A DNA stretch of 10,277 bases from JBLNDG01 sp050261415 (GCA_050261415.1 JBLNDG010000130.1:1-10277), one strand, 5' to 3'; positions 1 to 5,595 are shown, counted from the stretch's first letter. Notes: generated by a model not told the origin, from the sequence alone. A program made the numbers and translations.

Positions 1-106
1 GTACTGTTGTTATTGCAGCTGTAAGTGTTGTCTTACCATGGTCAACGTGTCCGATTGTCCCTATGTTTACATGGGGTTTGGTTCTTTCATATTTTGCCTT
101 TGCCAT
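1..106 (-). CDS. tuf: Elongation factor Tu, N-terminal fragment (runs off the window)
   Basis: EF-Tu is the cytoplasmic GTPase that delivers aminoacyl-tRNA to the ribosomal A site. Only the first 35 codons are present; the remainder lies beyond the left edge. The N-terminus begins MAKAKYERTKPHVNIGTIGH and continues into the G1/P-loop GHVDHGKT (residues 19-26), which is diagnostic of EF-Tu. The ATG at 104-106 has a strong AGGAGG Shine-Dalgarno at 116-121, nine bases upstream. It lies 179 bases downstream of a tRNA-Thr gene with no terminator visible between, so cotranscription with the Tyr-Gly-Thr tRNA cluster is likely. Whether this is the only tuf copy cannot be judged here. Confidence 0.96.
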   Translation of the reverse strand, partial: MAKAKYERTKPHVNIGTIGHVDHGKTTLTAAITTV

Positions 107-115
107 TTTACTTTT

Positions 116-121
116 CCTCCT
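116..121 (-). promoter_or_regulatory. tuf ribosome binding site
   Basis: AGGAGG on the minus strand, nine bases before the tuf ATG. It is a near-perfect anti-SD complement, fitting a very highly expressed gene. Confidence 0.85.
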
Positions 122-200
122 CTATGTTTAAAAACTGTGAGTCCCATGTCAAAAAACTCTTCAGTCTTCCAACATGTAACTCATAATCATTTATATATTC

Positions 201-243
201 GGTGTATTCATCAACTTACCCAAATCAGCCTCAGAATACCACC
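201..243 (-). other. Hairpin in the tRNA-Thr/tuf intergenic leader
   Basis: On the transcribed strand, GGTGGTATTC (234-243) can pair with GAATACACC (201-209), giving nine base pairs with one bulged G and a loop of 24 nt. The segment also holds a repeated motif: GGGTAAGTT occurs once near this hairpin's loop and again about 45 bases away toward tRNA-Thr. It could stabilise or process the RNA between the tRNA precursor and the tuf message. No known leader family is recognised. Confidence 0.35.
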
Positions 244-285
244 GTTAGGTCCAATAAACTTACCCGTGTGTATCGATATAGAAGA

Positions 286-362
286 TGGAGCTCACGAGCG
301 GGATCGAACCGCCGAACCTCTTCCTTACCAAGGAAGTGCTCTGCCTACTGAGCTACGTGAGC
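286..362 (-). tRNA. tRNA-Thr (anticodon GGT)
   Basis: Cloverleaf read on the minus strand: acceptor GCTCACG (356-362) pairs with CGTGAGC (290-296), and the discriminator is U. The CCA is genomically encoded (complement of 286-288). The anticodon stem CTTCC/GGAAG encloses the seven-base loop TTGGTAA, giving anticodon GGT, which reads ACC/ACU. The T-arm holds GGTTCGATCCC. It is the last tRNA before tuf. Confidence 0.97.
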
Positions 363-375
363 ATGTTTTGTATTT

Positions 376-449
376 TGGAGCGGGCAACGGGAATCGAACC
401 CGCATAGCCAGCTTGGGAAGCTGGTATTCTACCACTGAACTATGCCCGC
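376..449 (-). tRNA. tRNA-Gly (anticodon CCC)
   Basis: Acceptor GCGGGCA (443-449) pairs with TGCCCGC (380-386), with encoded CCA (complement of 376-378). The anticodon stem CCAGC/GCTGG encloses loop TTCCCAA, so the anticodon is CCC, reading GGG only. The T-arm is GCGGG-TTCGATT-CCCGT with one G-U pair. Thirteen bases separate it from tRNA-Thr and two from tRNA-Tyr. Confidence 0.95.
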
Positions 450-451
450 AA

Positions 452-536
452 TGGTGGAGAGGGATGGATTCGAACCATCGAAGTCTGTGACAACAGATTT
501 ACAGTCTGCCCCCTTTGGCCGCTCGGGAACCTCTCC
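452..536 (-). tRNA. tRNA-Tyr (anticodon GTA), class II
   Basis: Acceptor GGAGAGG (530-536) pairs with CCTCTCC (456-462), with discriminator A and encoded CCA (complement of 452-454). The anticodon stem CAGA/TCTG encloses loop CTGTAAA, anticodon GTA. The long variable arm (TTGTCACAGACTT region) marks it as a class II tRNA, as expected for bacterial tRNA-Tyr. It is first in the transcript; the promoter's -10 box ends 12 bases upstream, leaving only a very short 5' leader for RNase P to remove. Confidence 0.97.
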
Positions 537-548
537 ATACATTATGCT

Positions 549-577
549 ATTATAATGCTATTTATGATTTTTGTCAA
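549..577 (-). promoter_or_regulatory. Consensus sigma-A promoter of the tRNA-tuf operon
   Basis: On the minus strand, TTGACA (572-577), a 17-base spacer and TATAAT (549-554) form a perfect housekeeping promoter. Predicted transcription start is near 542, about six bases before tRNA-Tyr. The strength matches a stable RNA and EF-Tu operon. Confidence 0.92.
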
Positions 578-608
578 TATGGTTGAATCCTTGCGCCATT
601 GGCTTTTA

Positions 609-626
609 GCGTTGTTTAAACAATGC
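609..626. repeat. 18-bp near-perfect palindrome centred on GTTTAAAC
   Basis: The sequence GCGTTGTTTAAACAATGC reads the same on both strands except for one base pair. It lies about 30 bases upstream of the tRNA operon -35 box and about 160 bases upstream of the divergent promoter. That is a plausible position for a dimeric regulator site, but nothing identifies a binding protein. Confidence 0.3.
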
Positions 627-784
627 CGCCGCGCAATTCTCCAGCGAATAGTCAAATAAAAAGTCCATAAACTATTTTATATTATTGCTTCAAATATTAC
701 AATCGAATTTATTGGCATATATGGATGAAATATATTCTATACTATATTATATCTGTTTATGTATTGTTTAATTAAATAAACTGA
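627..784. other. AT-rich intergenic spacer, no gene seen
   Basis: This part of the divergent intergenic region has no start-SD-ORF combination I would defend and no tRNA or terminator. The last 40 bases are very A+T rich and run into the -35 box at 785, so they may serve as an UP-like element. Confidence 0.5.
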
Positions 785-813
785 TTGACAAATTTCTGTA
801 GGTTTCATAAAAT
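785..813 (+). promoter_or_regulatory. Promoter of the leader RNA / mutS2-like gene
   Basis: TTGACA (785-790), a 17-base spacer and TAAAAT (808-813) form a near-consensus housekeeping promoter. Predicted start is near 820, which gives a 5' leader of roughly 400 nt before the MutS2-like coding region. An A+T-rich tract lies immediately upstream. Confidence 0.8.
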
Positions 814-833
814 GTTATTAACAAATGAAAAAG

Positions 834-1006
834 GCTTCCAGTGAAGCATTTTGACAATTTAGTAAAAAAAGAGGAAAGTTGTATGTTGGAGAGTGTTCTT
901 AACTAGATAATTTAATATCTAGATCCGGAAAGAAAACCTATTATATAGGTTTGTTTCTTGTTGTCTTTTCGGGGAGAATTAAGAACACGGGATAATCATA
1001 CACTTT
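834..1006 (+). ncRNA. Structured leader RNA (candidate attenuator or small RNA)
   Basis: Several helices can be drawn by eye. There is a small 5' hairpin GCTTC/GAAGC (834-838 with 843-847). An outer helix pairs 875-885 with 997-1006 (ten pairs, one bulged U). A perfect ten-pair helix joins GTGTTCTTAA (893-902) to TTAAGAACAC (979-988). Inside it sit hairpin CTAGATA/TATCTAG (903-909 with 916-922) and a long arm, CCGGAAAGA with TCTTTTCGG (925-933 with 964-972), topped by AAACCTA/TAGGTTT (934-940 with 946-952). An intrinsic terminator follows at once. The layout suggests either a discrete terminated small RNA or the sensing part of an attenuator for the downstream ATPase gene. I do not recognise it as a known riboswitch, 6S, SRP or T-box RNA. 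Folding energies were not computed. Confidence 0.6.
883..906 (+). CDS. Possible 7-residue leader peptide
   Basis: An ATG at 883 is preceded by AGAGG (870-874) with eight bases between, a standard ribosome-binding arrangement. The reading frame gives MLESVLN and a TAG stop. The coding bases overlap the 5' strands of both the outer helix (875-885) and the perfect inner helix (893-902), so a ribosome on this frame would prevent those helices forming. That is the usual geometry of peptide-controlled attenuators such as those upstream of erm and ABC-F resistance genes. There is no run of one codon, so an amino-acid starvation sensor is less likely than sensing of translation itself. A short frame with an SD can arise by chance. 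Confidence 0.35.
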   Translation: MLESVLN

Positions 1007-1016
1007 TGAACATTGG

Positions 1017-1038
1017 CCGTGCATCAGCACGGTTTTTT
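1017..1038 (+). terminator. First intrinsic terminator in the leader
   Basis: CCGTGC (1017-1022), loop ATCA, GCACGG (1027-1032), then six T residues: a compact GC-rich terminator. It lies 185 bases before the mutS2-like start codon, so transcripts from the promoter at 785 must pass it. CCGTG (1017-1021) can alternatively pair with CACGG (986-990) in the structured region upstream. Confidence 0.88.
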
Positions 1039-1043
1039 ATTCG

Positions 1044-1103
1044 GGATTTTCATAGGGGCAGTGTGTCTCTTTTTCTGCTGCCTGCCATAATATCCTGAAA
1101 ACC
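1044..1103 (+). other. Long hairpin between the two leader terminators
   Basis: GG-TTTTCA (1044-1052, with a bulged A) can pair with TGAAAACC (1096-1103), and GGCAG (1057-1061) can pair with CTGCC (1078-1082) inside it. This is a loosely paired 60-nt arm without a T-tract, so it is not itself a terminator. Its function is unknown. Confidence 0.3.
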
Positions 1104-1117
1104 ATATATTCAAGTGC

Positions 1118-1163
1118 AAAGGTTGTAATTGTGCATGTGTTCAATTGCAGCCTTTTTTCTTTT
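1118..1163 (+). terminator. Second intrinsic terminator in the leader
   Basis: AAGGTTGTAATTG (1119-1131) pairs along its whole length with CAATTGCAGCCTT (1142-1154), 13 pairs including two G-U, with a ten-base loop. It is followed by an unbroken T-run and then CTTTT. It ends about 60 bases before the mutS2-like start codon and has no obvious role other than stopping or attenuating transcription into that gene. Confidence 0.75.
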
Positions 1164-1222
1164 GCCAAAACCAGCACAACGTTATATCTCAACCAGTATA
1201 AGATTAAAAGGAGGAAGTAAAA

Positions 1223-3184
1223 TTGAACCTGACGGCCATGAAAATTTTAGAATATGATAAGGTAAAGGAAATGTTGAAGCTTTATACCGTATCCGCTTTA
1301 GGCGGTGAGCTTGTAGATAAACTGGAACCATCCATAGACGCAACTGTAGTAGAAGCCTGGATGAACGAGACAACGGAAGCCTGTGCCATACTGCAAAGAA
1401 ACTCAAGTGTTCCCATCCACAGTCTTAATAGAATGGACAATGTGACAAGCAAGCTGGGTAAAGGTATAACTCTGCTTCCCGAAGAGCTGGAGACCATTCT
1501 GGGACTTCTAACTGAGATTAAAAAGCTTAAACGTTTTATGACCGACAAGGAAGCAGTTGCACCTGTTGTGAGCAGTTATGCATTTTCTGCTTACGAATTG
1601 GAGGATCTGGCAGGAGAGATTGATAGGTGCATCCGCAGCGGCAGAGTGGATGATAAAGCCAGCAGCGAACTTGGCAAGATCCGGAAAAAAATCATCATCT
1701 TTGAAGACAGGATAAAGGCAAGGCTGGAAAGTATCCTGCGGTCAACCGATTCCGGCCGGTACCTCCAGGACTCAATATACAGCATCAGAGGCGGCCGCTA
1801 TGTTATCCCGGTAAAAAAAGAATACAGGCGGAATGTGGAAGGTGAGGCCTTAGACAGCTCAGCAAGCGGATCTACAGTCTTTATTGAGCCTGCTGAAATC
1901 AGAAAGCTCCAGGATGAGCTCAATCACTGCAAGCTGGAAGAGGAAAAGGAAATATACAAGATACTGGCTTACCTTACAAACTTCGTTGAATCCTATAAAA
2001 AAGAAATATCAGTCAACATTGAGGTTATGGCAAGTTATGATTTCCTTTTCGCAAAGGCAAGATTCAGCAGGGCATTGGATGCCAACCCAGTGAAAATAAA
2101 CACGCATCGAATAATAGTTGTAAGAGGTGCAAAGCACCCCCTCATTGGCAAGGATGCTGTTCCCCTGGATATTTGTATTGGTGATGAATATAGAACTCTT
2201 GTCATAACAGGTCCAAACACCGGCGGTAAAACTGTTGCCTTGAAAACAGTCGGCCTTCTGACACTTATGGTTCAATCAGGGCTCCATGTGCCGGCAGATA
2301 CCGGGAGTGAGTTTGCCGTTTTTACCGACATACTTGCCGATATAGGGAATGGACAAAGCATTGAACAGTCACTCAGCACGTTTTCATCACATATAAAAAA
2401 CATAATCAGCATTGTTGAATGTGCGGGCAGAGATACGCTTATAATAATGGATGAACTGGGAGCAGGAACCGATCCCGGTGAAGGGATGGGGCTTGCAGTC
2501 GCTGTTCTGGAAGAAGTTCACCGCAGGGGAGCAATTACCATAGCTACAACACATTACAGTGAAATAAAAGTATATGCATCCGATTGGGAGGGCTTTGAAA
2601 ACGGCTGCATGGAGTTTGACGTGAATACACTGAAGCCTCTCTACCGCCTTAAGATTGGAATTGCAGGAGAAAGCAACGCATTTTTGATATCCCTGAGGCT
2701 TGGGATGCGGAAGGATATAATCGAAAGGGCCCACGAGATTACTTACAAAGAAAAGAAACATTATGAAACATATACGGGTTCAGATAATTCGCCTGCCGTC
2801 AAGAATGTTGAAATGCTGGAAAAGCACTCCGAGCAGCTTATAAAAAGTCAAAAGCTATCGGAGGAAAAAAAGCTTGTCAATAAGATTATGAAAGAAAGCA
2901 AATTCAGTATTGGGGATTGTGTGTATATAAGCAGCATGGACAGGACAGGAATTGTATGCGAGGCTGAAGATGGCAGGGGTAATGTCGGAGTGATGGTCAT
3001 GAAGAAAAAGCTTAAAATCAACAAGAAACGTTTGTCCCTGTATGTTGATTCAAAAGAGCTGTATCCGGAGAACTATGACTTCGATATTATATTTGAGAGC
3101 AAGGATAATCGCAAAAAGAGAAAAACCATGGGAAAGAAACATGTAGAAGGATTAACCATAGAATTAAAAAATGAAACCTCCTAA
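1223..3184 (+). CDS. MutS2-family ATPase lacking the Smr domain
   Basis: MutS2 proteins are ABC-type ATPase dimers; in Bacillus subtilis full-length MutS2 acts on collided ribosomes, and other homologues suppress recombination. This 653-residue protein has an N-terminal core/lever region (about 1-300), the Walker A motif GPNTGGKT (330-337), the signature region SLSTFSSH (383-390), Walker B IIMDE (407-411), the switch histidine H444 in TTHYSE, a helical clamp, and a KOW-like segment starting near F561. It then stops where usual MutS2 proteins (about 780 residues) continue into the Smr nuclease. Nothing like Smr is visible, so it is probably a Smr-less paralogue rather than the standard mutS2. 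The TTG start at 1223 is chosen because GGAGG (1210-1214) is eight bases upstream; the next ATG at 1238 is too far from it. It has a long, doubly terminated leader and stands alone. Confidence 0.88.
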   Translation: MNLTAMKILEYDKVKEMLKLYTVSALGGELVDKLEPSIDATVVEAWMNETTEACAILQRNSSVPIHSLNRMDNVTSKLGKGITLLPEELETILGLLTEIKKLKRFMTDKEAVAPVVSSYAFSAYELEDLAGEIDRCIRSGRVDDKASSELGKIRKKIIIFEDRIKARLESILRSTDSGRYLQDSIYSIRGGRYVIPVKKEYRRNVEGEALDSSASGSTVFIEPAEIRKLQDELNHCKLEEEKEIYKILAYLTNFVESYKKEISVNIEVMASYDFLFAKARFSRALDANPVKINTHRIIVVRGAKHPLIGKDAVPLDICIGDEYRTLVITGPNTGGKTVALKTVGLLTLMVQSGLHVPADTGSEFAVFTDILADIGNGQSIEQSLSTFSSHIKNIISIVECAGRDTLIIMDELGAGTDPGEGMGLAVAVLEEVHRRGAITIATTHYSEIKVYASDWEGFENGCMEFDVNTLKPLYRLKIGIAGESNAFLISLRLGMRKDIIERAHEITYKEKKHYETYTGSDNSPAVKNVEMLEKHSEQLIKSQKLSEEKKLVNKIMKESKFSIGDCVYISSMDRTGIVCEAEDGRGNVGVMVMKKKLKINKKRLSLYVDSKELYPENYDFDIIFESKDNRKKRKTMGKKHVEGLTIELKNETS

Positions 3185-3201
3185 CGGAGGTTTCATTTTT
3201 T
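3166..3201. terminator. Bidirectional terminator between mutS2-like gene and sigH
   Basis: ATGAAACCTCC (3171-3181) and GGAGGTTTCAT (3186-3196) form an 11-pair stem with loop TAAC. Flanking A5 and T5 runs extend the stem and supply T-tracts in both directions. The mutS2-like stop codon lies in the loop; the sigH stop is 12 bases away on the other strand. It serves both convergent genes. Confidence 0.93.
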
Positions 3202-3212
3202 ATATATCTTTT

Positions 3213-3857
3213 TTATATATCTTTAATTTCCAAATATTTTTCAAGTTTTCTTTTGACACGCTGCAATGCATTGTCGATGGATTTCACATGTCTGTCCAAA
3301 TCGCAGGCAATCTCCTGGTAGGATTTGCCTTGCAAATATGACATCAATACCTCAAGTTCCAAATCACTTAATATCTCTCCGATTTTCGACTCGATTGATA
3401 CGAGTTCTTCCCTGCTTATAATAAGCTCTTCCGGGTCAGTAATCTTGGTGGCGGTCAATATATCCAGGAGCGTCCTATCAGACTCCTCATCATAAATAGG
3501 TTTGTTCAAAGAAACATAAGAGTTGAGCGGAATGTGCTTTTGTCTAGTAGCGGTTTTGATTGCTGTAATGATTTGTCTTGTTATGCATAGCTCTGCAAAG
3601 GCTCTGAATGAAGACAGCTTATCGTTTCTGAAGTCCCTGATGGCTTTATACAGACCTATCATACCCTCCTGCACAATATCTTCTTTGTCTGCGCCGATTA
3701 AGAAGTATGAGCGGGCTTTTGCTCTTACAAAATTCTTATACTTGTTAATTATGTATTCCAATGATGCTGCATTTCCTTCTCTAGCATACATTACTACTTC
3801 TTCATCCAGCATGCTGTCAAAGCTTTCAACAAAATTCTTTTCTGCATTAGCTTCCAC
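3213..3857 (-). CDS. sigH: RNA polymerase sigma-H factor (sporulation/stationary phase)
   Basis: Sigma-H directs RNA polymerase to early stationary-phase and sporulation promoters in Firmicutes. The 214-residue length matches the family. Region 2 covers about 34-105 (core-binding DIVQEG at 60-65, then SSFRAFAELCITRQI), and region 4 with its helix-turn-helix covers about 165-205 (SYQEIACDLDRHVKSIDNAL). The start is GTG at 3855-3857, supported by GGAGG (3865-3869) seven bases upstream. It is the last gene of the cysS-to-sigH cluster and has its own promoter overlapping the yacP stop. The position after yacP is the same as in Bacillus, which strengthens the assignment over other sigma-70 family members. 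Confidence 0.95.
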   Translation of the reverse strand: MEANAEKNFVESFDSMLDEEVVMYAREGNAASLEYIINKYKNFVRAKARSYFLIGADKEDIVQEGMIGLYKAIRDFRNDKLSSFRAFAELCITRQIITAIKTATRQKHIPLNSYVSLNKPIYDEESDRTLLDILTATKITDPEELIISREELVSIESKIGEILSDLELEVLMSYLQGKSYQEIACDLDRHVKSIDNALQRVKRKLEKYLEIKDI

Positions 3858-3898
3858 TCTATCGCCTCCAAGTCTTAGACATAGAAAACCATAGTATT

Positions 3899-3927
3899 AT
3901 TATACAAATATCTATGATTTTAGTCAA
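3899..3927 (-). promoter_or_regulatory. sigH promoter (sigma-A type)
   Basis: On the minus strand, TTGACT (3922-3927), a 17-base spacer and TATAAT (3899-3904). The -35 box overlaps the yacP stop codon (3924-3926). Predicted start is near 3892, giving a leader of about 35 nt. It would let sigH be expressed separately from the upstream genes. Confidence 0.85.
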
Positions 3928-4445
3928 GTTTTGTTACCTTCCCGCCTCCATTTTTCTAAGGCGCTCCGTATTTCGGGATTCAAATTGCTCTCAAGCAAGT
4001 TTTTTTTACTTTCGAGTTTATTGATATACTTTTCAGCCATAGATTTTTTCATAGCTGCAACCTCCTCCTTGAGCTCCCTTACAGGGACTCTCACCGCCCC
4101 CAGACCAAGCACCACCAGCTGCTCAACCCAATCAGAGGTTACAACCCTTATATAATCTTCTTTTGAAAGATACGTTACAAGCCTTTCGATATAGTTATCG
4201 GCACTTTCGAACTCTTTTGTATATACTACTTCAACATTATTATACATTTCGTGCTTTTCCATGCTGTTTTTTACATAATGCGCATCAAAAACCACAATTG
4301 CTATAACTCCGCGGTAAGACTGATAGTCTGATATTATATCCAGCAATTTATTTCTTGCAACCTCCAATGAGTGAATACTTTCATTCTTTAGCTCGTCCCA
4401 CCCATTGATAACGTTGTAACCGTCAACTATCAGGTACTCCTTCAA
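3924..4445 (-). CDS. yacP: NYN/PIN-like ribosome-associated endoribonuclease YacP (Rae1)
   Basis: B. subtilis YacP (Rae1) is a ribosome-associated endonuclease that cuts mRNA in the A site during translation. This 173-residue protein has the family's NYN fold motifs: IVDGYNVI (6-13, acidic D8), VVFDAH (51-56, D54), ESADNYIE (80-87, D83) and VVTSDW (101-106, D105). These supply the conserved acidic metal-binding cluster. The C-terminal third is lysine-rich and helical. The start is TTG at 4443-4445, with AAGGTG about nine bases upstream; no in-frame ATG exists nearby. It lies 46 bases after rlmB, the same order as in Bacillus, and overlaps the sigH promoter at its 3' end. The Rae1 activity is inferred from family and gene order. 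Confidence 0.9.
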   Translation of the reverse strand: MKEYLIVDGYNVINGWDELKNESIHSLEVARNKLLDIISDYQSYRGVIAIVVFDAHYVKNSMEKHEMYNNVEVVYTKEFESADNYIERLVTYLSKEDYIRVVTSDWVEQLVVLGLGAVRVPVRELKEEVAAMKKSMAEKYINKLESKKNLLESNLNPEIRSALEKWRREGNKT

Positions 4446-4491
4446 CTTATAACACCTTCTGCTTTCTGTTAACTAAAATTACCGCCGTTTC

Positions 4492-5493
4492 CTAACTTTT
4501 CTTCTCTATTCTTTGTTTACATATCTCATACATTATTATAGCGGCAGATACTGCTGCATTCAAAGATGAAATCTTCCCTTTCATGGGAATGCTTACAAGG
4601 AAATCGCATTTTTCCTTCACCAGTCTTCCCAAACCTTCTCCTTCGCTTCCGATTACCAGGGCAACCGGCCCGGTCATATCCTTGCCGTAGTAAGTCTCTC
4701 CTCCCATTTCCGCTCCGGCTATCCATAAACCTTCTTCCTTCAAATGCTCAATTATTTGGCTCAAATTGGTAACTTTTGCTACAGGTACATATTCTACTGC
4801 ACCTGCAGATATTTTTGCTACCACCGGAGTAAGGCTTACGGATCTCCTCTTGGGTATTATTATCCCGTGTACTCCTGCCGCATCAGCAGTACGGAGTATT
4901 GAGCCCAGATTATTGTTATCGGTAATTTCATCAAGAATTACAATGAAAGGATCCTCGCCTTTATCCCTGGCTATCTGAAGTATATCATCCACCTCATAAT
5001 ATTTATACAAAGCTGCAGAGGCTATAACCCCTTGATGATTCTTTGTTGTTGAGAGTCCATCAAGCTTTGCCCTGTCGACTTCTTTTATCAGTATATTTTT
5101 TTCCCTGGCAATAGCTATAATCTGTCTTATTGAACCCTGACCCACACCCTTCTGCACAAACAGCTTATCTATCTCCCTGCCGGACTTCAGGGCCTCAAGC
5201 ACCGGGTTTCTGCCTTCTATAAGGTTTATATTCTCGTCGTTTTCTTCCTCATCATGTACAAAATTCGGAGCATACTTTTCTTTAGGCTTGTTACCCCTAA
5301 AACCGGCATCTTTCCCAGTTTCGAAGGGTTTTGAAGTTTTTCTGTCCTTTGCCGGGCCTTTGGCAAAGCCTTTAGCCAGACCTTTTGAAAACTTCTTATC
5401 GTCATTTTTATCAAACCTGCCAGGTTTTGATCCCCTAGGTGCCTTTGAAGTCCTCGATGGTTTTGTATCTCTATTGAATGCCATAATCCTCAT
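4492..5493 (-). CDS. rlmB: 23S rRNA 2'-O-ribose methyltransferase, TrmH/SpoU family
   Basis: This SPOUT-class enzyme methylates a 23S rRNA guanosine ribose (G2251 by E. coli numbering for RlmB) using S-adenosylmethionine. The substrate-binding domain starts near 90 (LIEGRNPVLEAL). The knotted catalytic domain shows motif 1 NNLGSILRTADAAG (194-207, N195 and R201), motif 2 VIGSEGEG (280-287) and motif 3 SIPMKGKISSLNAAVS (301-316). The first 80 or so residues are an added low-complexity tail rich in K, G, A and P (KGLAKGFAKGPAK at 37-49) ending in an acidic patch (DEEENDEN). This makes the protein 333 residues instead of the usual 245-255. The start is ATG 5491-5493 (GGAAG six bases upstream); a second ATG three codons in, with AAAAGG nine bases upstream, is equally plausible. 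It sits between thyX and yacP. Confidence 0.93.
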   Translation of the reverse strand: MRIMAFNRDTKPSRTSKAPRGSKPGRFDKNDDKKFSKGLAKGFAKGPAKDRKTSKPFETGKDAGFRGNKPKEKYAPNFVHDEEENDENINLIEGRNPVLEALKSGREIDKLFVQKGVGQGSIRQIIAIAREKNILIKEVDRAKLDGLSTTKNHQGVIASAALYKYYEVDDILQIARDKGEDPFIVILDEITDNNNLGSILRTADAAGVHGIIIPKRRSVSLTPVVAKISAGAVEYVPVAKVTNLSQIIEHLKEEGLWIAGAEMGGETYYGKDMTGPVALVIGSEGEGLGRLVKEKCDFLVSIPMKGKISSLNAAVSAAIIMYEICKQRIEKKS

Positions 5494-5520
5494 CCTTTTC
5501 TTCCAGTATTTTGTTATGAG

Positions 5521-5542
5521 TTACTATTTACTTACTATTTAC
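5521..5542. repeat. 11-bp perfect tandem duplication
   Basis: TTACTATTTAC occurs twice head to tail in the thyX-rlmB intergenic gap. It is probably a simple duplication in AT-rich spacer DNA; no function is evident. Confidence 0.6.
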
Positions 5543-5595
5543 TCTTTCCTCGGCATATGTATTTATTATTTACATTTTCTTTAATTCAATAAGCA

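Noticed and set aside
124..152. TTGACA-like box (147-152) as a tuf-specific promoter
   Set aside because: At 17-base spacing the -10 would be AAACAT, a poor match, and the start would fall almost on the tuf Shine-Dalgarno.
38..490. 150-codon plus-strand open frame across the tRNA genes
   Set aside because: It runs antisense through three clear tRNA genes and the tuf start; open only because of base composition, with no SD.
851..885. Second TTGACA at 851-856 as another leader promoter
   Set aside because: No acceptable -10 box at 16-18 bases; the sequence there is an A-run and the leader SD.
820..1040. 6S RNA identity for the structured leader RNA
   Set aside because: 6S RNA is a long rod with a large central bubble; this shows a junction with two side arms and only a small internal loop.
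1162..1202. TTGCCA / TATATC or TATAAG as a promoter directly before the mutS2-like gene
   Set aside because: Spacings of 14-15 bases, or no -35 match for TATAAG; too weak to call, though 5'-end mapping should check it.
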